DNA of 64,000 nt from an uncultured Bacillaceae bacterium (GCA_937934645.1 CALGYZ010000022.1:1-64000); one strand, 5' to 3'; numbered from the stretch's first letter, positions 8,122 to 16,873 are shown. Numbers and translations are program-made. The notes: generated by a model from the letters alone, not told the origin.

Positions 8122-9348
8122 TTGAGCTACATTGAAAAAGGGGATCCGGCCTTTTTGAAAGCGAGCATCGCCCTGTTTTTCGGCGGGTTTGTCACCTTTT
8201 CCAATTTATATACGCCCCAGCCGCTCCTGCCTGTTTTTGCGGAGGAGTTCCGCGCCAATCCGTCCGTCACCAGCCTGGCATTATCCCTGTCAACAGGTAC
8301 GCTGGCGGTGGCGATGCTGTTTTCCGCCGGGTTGGCCGACCGGTTCGGGAAAAAGCGGATCATGGAGTTTTCCATGATCCTCACATCCGTCATCGCCATT
8401 CTCATTCCGTTCAGCCCGGATTTTACGATGCTCCTTGTATTGCGGACGGTTCTCGGAATCGCAGCCGCCGGTGTGCCTTCCTTGGCGATGGCGTATGTGG
8501 CCGAAGAATTTCATCCCTCTTCCGTCGGACAGGTCATGGGGCTGTACATCAGTGGAACGAGCATCGGCGGGCTTGCCGGCCGGATCATGACCGGAATTTT
8601 CACGGACTTATGGTCCTGGAAAACCGCCCTCGTCATCATCGGGGTCATTGCCCTTATTTTATCGGTCATTTTTGTGTTAATCCTCCCGGCGCCGCAACAT
8701 TCCATCAGGCGGCCGGTGAATTTGAAAACATTGACGGGCGCCTACCGTAGGCATATTGCCAACAAACCGCTGGCGGCCCTCATTGCGCTCGGGTTTTTGT
8801 TTATGGGCGGATTTGTCACCCTGTTTAATTACATCGGCTTTTTGTTGAGCGGACCGCCCTTTTTCTTCAGCCAGACGTTAATCGGGCTCATTTTTCTCGT
8901 GTACTTGTTCGGCAGTTTCAGTTCCGTCTACATGGGGAAAAAAGCGGACATTAAAGGCCACGCACCCGTCTTGAAATTTTGCGTCTTGCTGACGATTTCC
9001 GGCGCTCTCTTAACGTTAAGTTCATCCGTTGCGGCCATTATGCTCGGCGTTTCATTATTCGCGTTCGGCTTTTTTGCCAGCCACTCGATTGCAAGCAGCT
9101 GGATCGGCGAGACGGCAACGGTAAACAAAGCCCAAGCCTCTTCTCTGTATCTTTTATGCTATTATACCGGCTCAAGTATTGCGGGAACATTGGGCGGCCT
9201 GTTCTGGATCCAATTTCGCTGGACGGGTGTTGTTCTTTTCGTCTGTTCCCTGCTTTTCGCCAGCCTGCCGCTGATTGCCTACAGCCAGAAACAGTTCAGC
9301 CGCCGTTCTGCCGGAAGAGACCGGTCCCCCCGAACCCCGGACATGTAA
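8122..9348 (+). CDS. MFS transporter, YnfM/YgaY-like
   Basis: A 408-residue major facilitator with about 12 transmembrane segments. The loop 2-3 motif GLADRFGKKR is clear, and the N-terminus GGFVTFSNLYTPQPLLPVFAEEF is typical of the YnfM-like drug/sugar-efflux subgroup (quoted in part: TFSNLYTPQPLLP). The start is TTG 8122, six bases after AAAGGGGAG. The substrate cannot be read from the sequence. The inverted repeat at the promoter suggests control by a repressor not encoded next door. Confidence 0.85.
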   Translation: MSYIEKGDPAFLKASIALFFGGFVTFSNLYTPQPLLPVFAEEFRANPSVTSLALSLSTGTLAVAMLFSAGLADRFGKKRIMEFSMILTSVIAILIPFSPDFTMLLVLRTVLGIAAAGVPSLAMAYVAEEFHPSSVGQVMGLYISGTSIGGLAGRIMTGIFTDLWSWKTALVIIGVIALILSVIFVLILPAPQHSIRRPVNLKTLTGAYRRHIANKPLAALIALGFLFMGGFVTLFNYIGFLLSGPPFFFSQTLIGLIFLVYLFGSFSSVYMGKKADIKGHAPVLKFCVLLTISGALLTLSSSVAAIMLGVSLFAFGFFASHSIASSWIGETATVNKAQASSLYLLCYYTGSSIAGTLGGLFWIQFRWTGVVLFVCSLLFASLPLIAYSQKQFSRRSAGRDRSPRTPDM

Positions 9349-9434
9349 CTTCCGTTTCCGGTTCATCCGCCCTTACCAACCCGTCCTCAAAAAAATACAT
9401 TATTAATAGAATCTTTTTGCAAGGAGGGGTTGTA

Positions 9435-9662
9435 TTGCATCCGCATTATTACCGGGGCGGACGCCGGAAAAATCCGCGTTCTTATCAACCGCACGACATT
9501 CCATATCTGCAATTTTTCCTCGAGCAATTTAAAAAAGGGAACGGCGGCTGGGACTTGGAAAAAATTTCGCAATCCATCGGGCAAATCAATGAAATTGTGA
9601 AACAAGCCGATCCCCTTGTCAAACAAATGGCATCGATCGTAAAACAATTCCGTTCCAAATGA
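9435..9662 (+). CDS. small YppG-like protein
   Basis: A 75-residue protein starting at TTG 9435, with AAGGAGGGG ending five bases before it. The basic, His/Tyr/Arg-rich N-terminus is followed by PYLQFFLEQFKKGNGGWDLEKI and an amphipathic helix ending VKQMASIVKQFRSK (quoted in two pieces). The layout of a His/Tyr-rich head and a helical tail resembles YppG-type small proteins of spore formers; that family call is tentative. No membrane segment is present. Confidence 0.7.
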   Translation: MHPHYYRGGRRKNPRSYQPHDIPYLQFFLEQFKKGNGGWDLEKISQSIGQINEIVKQADPLVKQMASIVKQFRSK

Positions 9663-9730
9663 AATCCCCTTGACATTCCGTTAATTGAACCAGCCGCCTA
9701 AATTTTTGCAAATCCATGATAAATGTCCAG

Positions 9731-9757
9731 ACAATACGGCCGGAAATTCATATATTA
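9731..9757 (+). promoter_or_regulatory. probable SigK promoter of yjcZ-like gene
   Basis: AC at 9731 and CATATATTA at 9749-9757, 16 bases apart, fit the SigK pattern (AC, 16-17 bases, CATANNNTA). Late mother-cell expression would suit the downstream YjcZ-type genes. Confidence 0.5.
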
Positions 9758-9786
9758 CTAACAAATAAACATGGAGGTGTTTATTG

Positions 9787-9882
9787 ATGAGTGCTCCGAC
9801 AGGCGGATACGGCGCAGGCTTTGCGTTGATTGTTGTATTGTTCATCCTATTGATCATCGTAGGTTCCGCTTATATTTGGTAA
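9787..9882 (+). CDS. YjcZ-family sporulation protein (31 aa)
   Basis: A 31-residue protein: MSAPTGGYGAG, then one hydrophobic helix of Val/Leu/Ile ending SAYIW. This is the YjcZ-family layout: a short Gly/Tyr head and a single membrane helix. GGAGGTG lies eight bases before the ATG. A SigK-like promoter lies just upstream. A second member follows at 10002, so the pair probably arose by tandem duplication. Confidence 0.85.
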   Translation: MSAPTGGYGAGFALIVVLFILLIIVGSAYIW

Positions 9883-9940
9883 AGCGTTGAAGTTTTCCTA
9901 ACCGGACCACTTCAACGGCCTTGATTTGACTGGTATGGAA

Positions 9941-9971
9941 AATGATGAAGCGGACCGTTCGCTTCATCATT
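9941..9971. terminator. strong hairpin between the two yjcZ-like genes
   Basis: AATGATGAAGCG and CGCTTCATCATT form a perfect 12-base stem with a 7-base loop. Neither side has a long T-run, so it may be a processing or stabilising hairpin rather than a terminator. A second 9-base stem (9885-9893 with 9909-9917) lies just before it. Confidence 0.5.
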
Positions 9972-10001
9972 ATAAAAACTAAATTTTACGGAGGGATAGG
10001 T

Positions 10002-10133
10002 ATGGGCTTTTACGGTTGCCAAGGCTATGGCGGCTATGGCTACGGCGGATACGGCTACGGCGGCGGCAGATGGTTTGCATTAATCGTCGTCCTGTTCATT
10101 TTGCTCATCATCGTCGGTGCAGCCTGGTTATAA
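10002..10133 (+). CDS. YjcZ-family sporulation protein (43 aa)
   Basis: A 43-residue protein with a Gly/Tyr-rich head (CQGYGGYGYGGYGYGGG) and the membrane helix FALIVVLFILLIIVGAAWL, nearly identical to the helix of the 31-residue protein upstream. GGAGGG precedes ATG 10002. The repeated GGYGY units distinguish the two copies. A spore-related membrane or coat role is inferred from the family. Confidence 0.88.
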   Translation: MGFYGCQGYGGYGYGGYGYGGGRWFALIVVLFILLIIVGAAWL

Positions 10134-10166
10134 TAGAACCAGTGCTGCCTTTCTTAAGGCCTGAAA

Positions 10167-10208
10167 AACAAGTGGAGAAAAACATTCCGTTTTTCTTCAC
10201 TTGTTTTT
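10167..10208 (+). terminator. terminator after yjcZ pair
   Basis: Long imperfect hairpin with outer arms ACAAGTG / CACTTGT and inner arms AGAAAAAC / GTTTTTCT, followed by TTTTTT. Confidence 0.8.
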
Positions 10209-10306
10209 TCATTTTGTACCGGACATGCCCGAGCGGACACTGACTAAATACCGGCGGAACGATGAAAGACCGCATCAGACGGATGATGCCAAATCGATTT
10301 TATATT

Positions 10307-10344
10307 ATCCTGTTTTTACCCATGCAAAAGGGCAGGATTTTTTA
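10307..10344 (+). terminator. possible terminator in gap before CAP gene
   Basis: ATCCTG...CAGGAT with an inner CCC...GGG is followed by TTTTTT. The gap 10134-10403 holds no other gene I can support, so the purpose of this second hairpin is unclear. Confidence 0.45.
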
Positions 10345-10403
10345 CTTTCCTTTGTTATAATGATTGCATAATCATTCCCGGTATGCGGAGAGGAAGTGTC
10401 TGT

Positions 10404-11495
10404 TTGCGGAATATATTGATTCTTTTGGCGGTGATCATCCTTGTTTCCTATGCGGTAAACGATTCGCACGGAGAGGATTCATTCCTTGGAAGACTGCAAT
10501 CGGGGATCGGCATTTTGATGGAAGAGATTGATTCTGGCGAATTCACGGAAAAAATTCATGATTTATTCTTGTCCCGGGAAAACCGTAGCCAAAAAAGCAC
10601 GGATGAAAATGCCGGACAAATGACATTGGAACCGCCGGAGGAGCATTTGTTTTCGGTGGCCAATATTGAACTGGGAATGACGAAAAACGAAGTGGAAGCA
10701 TTGTACGGTGCACCGCAGCGCATCACCCGGAATGAATACAATACTGACTGGCATATTTACCACCAATATTACCAAAACTTTTTCCTTGTCAGTTACCAGG
10801 AAGATGGACGGGTCAGCGCTTTATTTACGAACCAGGACCTGATTGCATCGGAAAACGGGATCCGGTACGGCACGCCGAAAGAGACGGTTTTGGCCGCAAT
10901 GGGCGAGCCGCTTACGGCCATCCAAAAAGGTTTTGTCCAATATAAATTACCGGAAGACCGGGAGTTTGACATTTTTTATCAATACGGCAACTATATTACC
11001 GTGTTTTATGATCAACTCGAAAACGAAACGGTTACCGCCATCCTGATCGTTAGCGACAAACTGGAAAAAGAAAAACCGGGAATATACCAGAATGCTGATG
11101 AAACATTAAGGGAAGGTTTTGAATATACATTATTCGATTTAACGAATGCCGAACGGGTGAAACACGGACTTAATCCGCTGAAGTGGGATGACAATGTCAG
11201 AAGCACCGCCCGGGAACACAGCGAGGACATGGCACAAAACGGATTTTTCAGCCATACGAATTTACGGGGCCAGTCCCCCTTCGACCGGATGAAGGAAGAC
11301 CGGATTCTGTTCACCTTTGCCGGCGAAAATCTCGCATACGGGCAGTTCAGCAGCATTTACGCCCATGAAGGGCTGTTTAACTCACCCGGCCACCGGAAAA
11401 ATATATTGGAAAAACGCTATGTATATGCAGGAGTCGGTGTTGCGTTTAACAAAAATCATGAACCGTTTTTCACCCAGAAATTTTATGCCAGATAA
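10404..11495 (+). CDS. secreted CAP-domain protein, YlbC-like
   Basis: About 363 residues. An N-terminal hydrophobic signal or anchor is followed by a CAP-associated region (IELGMTKNEVEALYGAPQR and a repeat, RYGTPKETVLAAMGEP) and a C-terminal CAP/SCP domain. CAP motifs are visible: HSEDMAQNGFFSHTN, GENLAYG and SPGHRKNIL. B. subtilis YlbC has the same arrangement. TTG 10404 is preferred over ATG 10383 because GAGGAAGTG lies just before it. CAP proteins of bacilli are extracellular; the biochemical function is not established. Confidence 0.85.
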   Translation: MRNILILLAVIILVSYAVNDSHGEDSFLGRLQSGIGILMEEIDSGEFTEKIHDLFLSRENRSQKSTDENAGQMTLEPPEEHLFSVANIELGMTKNEVEALYGAPQRITRNEYNTDWHIYHQYYQNFFLVSYQEDGRVSALFTNQDLIASENGIRYGTPKETVLAAMGEPLTAIQKGFVQYKLPEDREFDIFYQYGNYITVFYDQLENETVTAILIVSDKLEKEKPGIYQNADETLREGFEYTLFDLTNAERVKHGLNPLKWDDNVRSTAREHSEDMAQNGFFSHTNLRGQSPFDRMKEDRILFTFAGENLAYGQFSSIYAHEGLFNSPGHRKNILEKRYVYAGVGVAFNKNHEPFFTQKFYAR

Positions 11496-11498
11496 AAA

Positions 11499-11526
11499 CG
11501 GCCATGTCATACGGCCGCTTTTTTTA
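11499..11526 (+). terminator. terminator of CAP gene
   Basis: CGGCC, an 8-base loop, GGCCG, then CTTTTTTT. Confidence 0.75.
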
Positions 11527-11547
11527 TGCCGGGATGGTTTCCCGGTG

Positions 11548-12393
11548 TTATTTTCTTTTGAAAAGGATGCCGAGGGTGTTCGGTCCGCAGTGGCTCGAAA
11601 TCGTACAGGATGCCCGTGTCACCATCATTTCCTCAAAGGAACAATACTCGGCAACGATTTGTTTCACTTTTTCAATCAATTCATCGGAACAGCCTGAATG
11701 GGTGATAAATATACGTTCCGGGTCAATATCTGTCCGGTCTTTCAACCGGTCTTTCACATATTTTTCAATTGCCTTTTCAATCCGGCCGCGGTACTTTTTC
11801 CCGACTTCCATTTTTCCGCCGATTACCTCGATACACGGTTTAATATTGAGCAGATTAGCACTGAAAGCTGCGATGGCCGAGCATCTGCCGCCCATTTTTA
11901 AGTAGTCGAGTGTATCGATGACGAAACTGGTTTCAATTTTCGAGACTGTATTTGTTAATTCGTTCACAATGTTTTGAGCATCCATTCCCTTTTTTACCAG
12001 ATTTACAGCATCGGCAACGAGATGTCCGGTACCGGTGGATAAGTTTTCCGAATCGACGACAAACACGTTGGAAAATTCTTCAGCGGCTATGCGGGCATTT
12101 TGATGGGAGCTGGAAAAATTTCCCCCGAGGCTGATATGAATGACCGCATCGTAGTCTTCCGTATACTTTTTAAACAAGTCTAAGTAATCCTTAATGGATC
12201 CTGCCGCCGTTTTCGGCAATTTGCCCGTTTTTTGCGCATATTTATATATGTCCTCCGGAAAGACATCAACACTGTCCCGGTAGGATTGATCATCCAAAAT
12301 AATATATAAAGGCAGCTTTTCCACGCCGTTTTCCTGCAAATACTCATCAGGAAGATCGGCGGTGCTGTCACACGTAATTTTTATTTTGCTCAT
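11548..12393 (-). CDS. DegV family fatty-acid-binding protein
   Basis: 281 residues from ATG 12393, preceded by GAGGAGTGG. The DegV fold is shown by ITCDSTADLPDEYL at the N-terminus, the HISLGGNFSSSHQNA ligand loop and the SENLSTGTGHLVADAV segment. Such proteins (FakB type) present fatty acids to the kinase FakA for use in phospholipid synthesis. A second DegV paralogue lies at 48737-49576. It is followed by no kinase, so its partner is encoded elsewhere. Confidence 0.88.
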   Translation of the reverse strand: MSKIKITCDSTADLPDEYLQENGVEKLPLYIILDDQSYRDSVDVFPEDIYKYAQKTGKLPKTAAGSIKDYLDLFKKYTEDYDAVIHISLGGNFSSSHQNARIAAEEFSNVFVVDSENLSTGTGHLVADAVNLVKKGMDAQNIVNELTNTVSKIETSFVIDTLDYLKMGGRCSAIAAFSANLLNIKPCIEVIGGKMEVGKKYRGRIEKAIEKYVKDRLKDRTDIDPERIFITHSGCSDELIEKVKQIVAEYCSFEEMMVTRASCTISSHCGPNTLGILFKRK

Positions 12394-12418
12394 CTGAAAC
12401 CACTCCTCAAACCATACT

Positions 12419-13213
12419 CTATAAACGTTCATTTTTTTCGGTCATGCGGGGGCTGGTTTGCAAATCCATTTCAAGAAAAACCGGACAATGGTCGCTTCCG
12501 TATATATGGGAATGAATTTCCGCCCGCCTCAAACAGTTCCGTAACCGATCGGATACGATAAAGTAATCGATCCGCCAGCCGATATTCCGCTCCCGGACGT
12601 TGTTCATGTAACTCCACCATGTATAGGCTCCGGTTTTGTCCGGGTAGAAATAACGGAATGTGTCCGTGAACCCCGATTGAAGTAGCTCGGTCATTTTTTT
12701 CCGTTCTTCATAAGTAAAGCCGGAGTTTCCGATGTTCGTTTTGGCATTCCTTAAATCGATTTCTTTATGGGCCACGTTCAGATCCCCGCAATAAATGACC
12801 GGTTTCCGTTCATCCAGGCTTGTTAAATATTCCCGCATGCGGCTTTCCCATTCCAGCCGGTAGCCGAGCCTAGCCAGGTCTCGCCGGGAGTTGGGTGTAT
12901 ACACGTTTACAAGATAAAAAGATTCATATTCCAGCGTAATCAGCCGGCCTTCTTCTTCCTTTTCATCCGGAGAAAATCCGTAACTGACCGAAAACGGCTC
13001 GTGTTTCGTAAATACAGCCGTTCCCGAATACCCCTTTCGTTCCGCATAATTCCAGAACTGGTGATATCCGGGCAATTTCAAATCAATCTGGCCTTCCTGC
13101 AGTTTCGTTTCCTGGACGGAGAAAAAATCCGCATCAATGTCGTGAAAATAATCGAGAAATCCTTTCCGGACACAGGCCCTCAGGCCATTTACGTTCCAGC
13201 TGACAAATTTCAT
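12419..13213 (-). CDS. exoA: exodeoxyribonuclease III
   Basis: A 264-residue AP endonuclease/3' exonuclease for base-excision repair. Family motifs are FSVQETKLQ (metal-binding Glu), YCGDLNVAHKEIDL (catalytic Asp-x-Asn), and GSDHCPV with the catalytic His at the C-terminus. Length matches B. subtilis ExoA. A ribosome site GGGAGTAAGG precedes ATG 13213, with a -10-like TATAAT further up. It lies just upstream of degV with 25 bases between. Confidence 0.93.
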   Translation of the reverse strand: MKFVSWNVNGLRACVRKGFLDYFHDIDADFFSVQETKLQEGQIDLKLPGYHQFWNYAERKGYSGTAVFTKHEPFSVSYGFSPDEKEEEGRLITLEYESFYLVNVYTPNSRRDLARLGYRLEWESRMREYLTSLDERKPVIYCGDLNVAHKEIDLRNAKTNIGNSGFTYEERKKMTELLQSGFTDTFRYFYPDKTGAYTWWSYMNNVRERNIGWRIDYFIVSDRLRNCLRRAEIHSHIYGSDHCPVFLEMDLQTSPRMTEKNERL

Positions 13214-13263
13214 ATCCTTACTCCCGTCTGTACTGTAATGACAAAACTATTATACTATAAAAA

Positions 13264-13293
13264 TCCGGACTCCATATGGAAAAAAGGGTCCGA
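13264..13293 (-). terminator. possible terminator after RNase HI gene
   Basis: Imperfect stem TCGGAC...GTCCGGA on the minus strand followed by TTTTT, directly after the stop codon. Confidence 0.55.
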
Positions 13294-13294
13294 C

Positions 13295-13912
13295 TTATTT
13301 GCGGCCGAAATCCGCCTTGTTTTCCCCCCACCGTTTCGTATCCCATTTTAATATTTTGTTCGGATATGTATGGTTTTCCAGCCATTCTTCTGCCCGTCTG
13401 ATTAAATTCCAGACCGGTTCCGTCTCTTTTGTTTCGGGAAGTGTTGTGTTCGCTTTTTTCATTTTTACCCATTTAATAGCGGTTGCCGAATCGGAATAAA
13501 CCGGCAGGTCGGAATTTTTTTCCTTCAAATAAACTAGGGCGTGGACAATGGCCAGAAATTCGCCGATATTGTTTGTCCCTGTTACCGGACCGAAATGGAA
13601 CAGCCGTTTACCCGTCTTTGTGCATACCCCCTGGTATTCCATTGCCCCGGGATTCCCGCTGGATGCGGCATCAACGGAGATGCTGTCGGCAATATAATCA
13701 TCCCCGGAGGCTGCACTACTTGTTCTGTTCCCTTTTTTTGCCTCCTGTTCGATGTATGGTTCCCATCCGCTCTGAAATGCAGTTTCCGCTTCTTCTTTAG
13801 TGGGGAACGATTTAAATTTTGCTCCCGGAAAACCGGTGACCGCTTCCCTACATTCATCCCAGGAAATGAAAATTCCGGTTTTTCGTCCTTTCCAAACAAC
13901 ATAATATTTCAT
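13295..13912 (-). CDS. ribonuclease HI with N-terminal viroplasmin-like domain
   Basis: 205 residues. The N-terminal ~50 residues (MKYYVVWKGRKTGIFISWDE and KSFPTKEEAETAF) form the hybrid-binding caulimovirus-type domain. A linker leads to an RNase H domain from about residue 75. Catalytic residues are visible: Asp in SVDAASSGNPG, Glu in NNIGEFLAIVHAL, Asp in VYSDSATA and the last Asp in NKADFGRK. It should cleave RNA in RNA-DNA hybrids. GGAGGATC precedes the start. It is one of three RNase H-fold genes in this window. Confidence 0.88.
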   Translation of the reverse strand: MKYYVVWKGRKTGIFISWDECREAVTGFPGAKFKSFPTKEEAETAFQSGWEPYIEQEAKKGNRTSSAASGDDYIADSISVDAASSGNPGAMEYQGVCTKTGKRLFHFGPVTGTNNIGEFLAIVHALVYLKEKNSDLPVYSDSATAIKWVKMKKANTTLPETKETEPVWNLIRRAEEWLENHTYPNKILKWDTKRWGENKADFGRK

Positions 13913-13925
13913 TGCAGATCCTCCG

Positions 13926-14225
13926 TTAATGATAATGGCGGCCGCCTTTTTTCGGGTTCGTAATCACCAATTCTTCCTGCGGCACATAAAAATAGCGGAT
14001 CCAGACTCCGTCTAGCCAATCATTTCCCTTTTCCAGAATAACATCATCCCTTTGTCGGTTTTCACCACTTCATCGTTTTCCGTCGTGGTGTCAAAGGTTA
14101 TGCCGTAATGGGCATGGTCACCGTACATGGGTGACGAAAACCCGTAGCACTTTCCTGGCGTTTTCTTCCTTTTCCAGTTCTTTTTTCAGCACATTTGTCG
14201 CGTTCCGGTTTATTTTGCATTCCAT
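13926..14225 (-). pseudogene. HesB/IscA-like Fe-S protein gene with two frameshifts
   Basis: Joining three frames gives a protein of about 100 residues: MECKINRNATNVLKKELE...VLRVFVTH, then YGDHAHYGITFDTTTENDEVV, then DVILEKGNDWLDGVWIRYFY and VPQEELVITNPKKGGRHYH. The pieces read in order and resemble the HesB-like family of small Fe-S-related proteins. Single missing bases are needed near 14126-14130 and near 14048-14052. The start ATG 14225 has GGAGAGCG before it. Two lesions in one short gene argue for decay, but both are single-base losses and could be sequencing errors. Confidence 0.7.
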
Positions 14226-14293
14226 ATTTTCGCTCTCCTTCAAAGTAATTTTTGTACTTGCCAATTTAAACATATTCCCGGAAATTGCACAAC

Positions 14294-14923
14294 TTATCCG
14301 GAACGGGACCTGCCGTAAATAAGGTGTAAAAAGTGATGCAGGATTTTTGCCGTTAATCCCCAAATAATATAATCTTTGTAAAAATAAAAGTACTCGGTAA
14401 TTGCGCGTGGTTTCCACGGATAATTTCTTCCCCCCGGGATTAAATGAAACGGAAAATGGTCATTATCGGCCACTTGAAAGTCAAGCCGGTGCTTTTCCGG
14501 TGTCTGTTCTTTTAAATAAGATAACGGTACAGTAAAAATTTCCTTCACTTCCCCCGGATTCGGCCGGATCAAATCGAACCGTTCGATTTTTCCGACAAAG
14601 GGAAAAATCATCCGTTTTTCCATCGGCTGGACGAAATAATCGACCGGATAAACGTCCTGAATATATTTTTCATCGATGCCGAGCTCTTCCGATGTTTCCC
14701 GGATGGCGGTATCCATCGGTGTCCGGTCGGTTTCTTCCAGTCCTCCTCCCGGAAAACAAATTTCCCCCGGCTGGCTTTTCAGTTCCAGCGAACGGACTTC
14801 AAACAACACGTGAATTCCGTCCTCTTTTTTAACCAGGGGAATTAAAATTCCGTAACGGCGGTAACTTTCTTCATCCAATATCGTTGGTGTATAATTTTTT
14901 AATTTCTGAAAAATAAATTCCAA
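14294..14923 (-). CDS. Nudix hydrolase, CoA pyrophosphatase type
   Basis: About 209 residues. The CoA-pyrophosphatase signature EVRSLELKSQPGEICFPGG runs into the Nudix box, whose end RETSEELGI carries the metal-binding Glu residues. Such enzymes split CoA into 3',5'-ADP and phosphopantetheine. TTG 14923 follows GCGAGG and gives the usual family start (MEFIFQKLKNY). The in-frame ATG at 14950 has a weaker site and would add nine residues. It ends about 70 bases before the broken HesB-like gene. Confidence 0.85.
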   Translation of the reverse strand: MEFIFQKLKNYTPTILDEESYRRYGILIPLVKKEDGIHVLFEVRSLELKSQPGEICFPGGGLEETDRTPMDTAIRETSEELGIDEKYIQDVYPVDYFVQPMEKRMIFPFVGKIERFDLIRPNPGEVKEIFTVPLSYLKEQTPEKHRLDFQVADNDHFPFHLIPGGRNYPWKPRAITEYFYFYKDYIIWGLTAKILHHFLHLIYGRSRSG

Positions 14924-15063
14924 ACTGATCGACCTCGCTATATTCTTCATTCCAAGTCCCGATTACATCTATTATAGCAAAAACCCGGCGGGAGCGCGCA
15001 GATCATGCATAGCACGCACAATCCGGATGGTTTATAACCGGTTGGGACTTTTAAATAAAAAAC

Positions 15064-15090
15064 GGGGACTGTCCATAATGAACAGTCCCC
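15064..15090 (-). terminator. terminator of yhfP-like gene
   Basis: Perfect 9-base stem GGGGACTGT / ACAGTCCCC, followed on the minus strand by GTTTTTTATTT. Confidence 0.85.
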
Positions 15091-15096
15091 AGCCCG

Positions 15097-16089
15097 TTAT
15101 TTCAATTTGACAATCGCCCGGCCTTTCATTTTGCCGCCCAAAATTTCCCGGAATACGTCCGGAAGCTCGTCCAACGTCACCTCGCGGGCAATGGAGTCCA
15201 GTAAATGTTCCGGTTTCATGTCACCGGCAAGCCGCTCCCAAATTTTCCGCCGTGTTTCCATCGGACAAAAGACCGAGTCGATGCCGAGAAGGCTGACGCC
15301 ACGTAAAATAAACGGAAAAACAGTGGATGTAAATTTGTTTCCGCCCGTCAGCCCGCTGACCGCTACCGAACCGCCGTATTTGATGGAAGCAAGAATCACC
15401 GGCAGATAATCACCGGCAACCGGATCCACCGCCGCCTGCCAGCGCTGTTTCAACAGGGCTTTGTTTTTCGGGTTGGTCAGGTCTTCCGGGGAAATGACTT
15501 CTTCCGCCCCGAGTTTCTTCACATAGTCATGCATGTCCGTTTTTCTCGTGCTGGCCGTAACCGTATATCCCAGCTTTTTCAACATTGATACGGCAAGGCT
15601 TCCGACACCGCCGGTTGCGCCGGTCACAAGCACCGGGCCGTTTTCTCTTTTCATTCCTTTCCGTTCCAGCTCATAAATCGATAAAGCCGCCGTAAATCCG
15701 GCTGTTCCGATCGCCATTGCTTCCTTCAAAGTTAATCCCTCCGGAAGCGGAACAATCCAGTCCCCTGGCACCCGGGCCACTTCGCTGTATCCTCCGTAAT
15801 GGCTGACACCGAGGTCATACCCGGTAATCAGCACTTCGTCCCCCTTCTGAAAACGGGCATCCTCCGACTCCAGTACAACACCGGCCAGGTCTATGCCGGG
15901 AACCATCGGATACGCACGGACGACACCGCCATTCGGGATGACAGCCAAACCGTCCTTATAGTTTACGCTGGAATAATGCACTTCGATGAGAACGTCTCCG
16001 TCGGGAAGATCACCGGTTGTAATTGTTTTGACCATTGTTTTCGTTTCTTCCCCGTCTTGGTCAACGAACAGTACGCGAAATTTTTCCAT
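15097..16089 (-). CDS. yhfP: YhdH/YhfP family quinone oxidoreductase (MDR superfamily)
   Basis: A 330-residue zinc-independent medium-chain dehydrogenase. VNYKDGLAV and PGIDLAGVV belong to the N-terminal GroES-like domain. VTGATGGVGSLAVSMLKKLG is the NADPH-binding loop. The YhdH/YhfP group includes acrylyl-CoA reductase-like enzymes that reduce activated double bonds with NADPH. GAAAGGAGCGG precedes ATG 16089. It stands as a single transcript with its own terminator. The physiological substrate is not evident. Confidence 0.88.
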   Translation of the reverse strand: MEKFRVLFVDQDGEETKTMVKTITTGDLPDGDVLIEVHYSSVNYKDGLAVIPNGGVVRAYPMVPGIDLAGVVLESEDARFQKGDEVLITGYDLGVSHYGGYSEVARVPGDWIVPLPEGLTLKEAMAIGTAGFTAALSIYELERKGMKRENGPVLVTGATGGVGSLAVSMLKKLGYTVTASTRKTDMHDYVKKLGAEEVISPEDLTNPKNKALLKQRWQAAVDPVAGDYLPVILASIKYGGSVAVSGLTGGNKFTSTVFPFILRGVSLLGIDSVFCPMETRRKIWERLAGDMKPEHLLDSIAREVTLDELPDVFREILGGKMKGRAIVKLK

Positions 16090-16162
16090 AATCCCGCTCC
16101 TTTCCGCATGTTTCTTTACTGACTATATTTTACCAAATGTTTGTATGAAAAGTATCCGCCGT

Positions 16163-16750
16163 TTATTTCTTTAACTGGCTCTCCAGTTCCTGAATCCGTT
16201 TGGACAATTCCTCCGTTTTTTCGAGAAGCTGTTCTTTACCCCGGGCATTGATCTCCATCGGTTCTCCGAAGATGACATGAATTCTCTCCCGTTTCAATAC
16301 ACCTTTTAATGTTTCCGGACCGGTGTATGCCGCCGGGACGACCGGTACTTTTGCCAGATTGGCAATCGTGACGGCTCCCCTTTTCATCGGCGCATCGTCG
16401 CTTCTTGTTCCGCTCGGGAAAATGCCGACGATTTTTCCTTCTTTCAATAAATTTACCGGGATCCGGATGCTGCTCGTTCCTGGGTTTTCCCGGTCGACGG
16501 GAAAAGCGTTTAAGCTTTTCAGAAATTTTTCCGCAATTTTGTTTTGAAACAATTCTTTTTTTGCCATGAAATGAATCTGTTGCGGCAACAGGGCGACACC
16601 GAGGGAAACAATATCCATCCAGCCGGTATGATTGCAGGCAACAATAAAGCCTTTATCTTTCGGAATATGATGAAGGTTTTTTACGGTAATTTTTGAAAAC
16701 AATTTTAAAATGATTGCCGCGATTTTTCCTAGAAATGCGTACATGTTCAT
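16163..16750 (-). CDS. plsC: 1-acyl-sn-glycerol-3-phosphate acyltransferase
   Basis: A 195-residue membrane-associated acyltransferase. The catalytic HX4D motif is NHTGWMD; FPEGTR-like motif III is FPSGTRSDD and the PVVPAAYTG motif IV follows. It transfers an acyl chain to lysophosphatidic acid to form phosphatidic acid in phospholipid synthesis. The N-terminus is hydrophobic. Length is typical of the Bacillus enzyme. A Lys/Glu-rich helix (EKTEELSKRIQELESQLKK) extends the C-terminus. Confidence 0.9.
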   Translation of the reverse strand: MNMYAFLGKIAAIILKLFSKITVKNLHHIPKDKGFIVACNHTGWMDIVSLGVALLPQQIHFMAKKELFQNKIAEKFLKSLNAFPVDRENPGTSSIRIPVNLLKEGKIVGIFPSGTRSDDAPMKRGAVTIANLAKVPVVPAAYTGPETLKGVLKRERIHVIFGEPMEINARGKEQLLEKTEELSKRIQELESQLKK

Positions 16751-16827
16751 CGCTCCCTGTCTTGATGTTGAACCTATTTCATATTACCATAATCCGTACC
16801 TTTTTTAACGAAATTTATGAAAGAAAA

Positions 16828-16865
16828 AAGACCGTTACCAGGAATTTTCCTGAATAACGGTCTTT
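16828..16865 (-). terminator. terminator of metY
   Basis: AAAGACCGTT / AACGGTCTTT with inner CAGGAA / TTCCTG, followed on the minus strand by TTTTTTC. Confidence 0.85.
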
Positions 16866-16873
16866 CATCCGTT

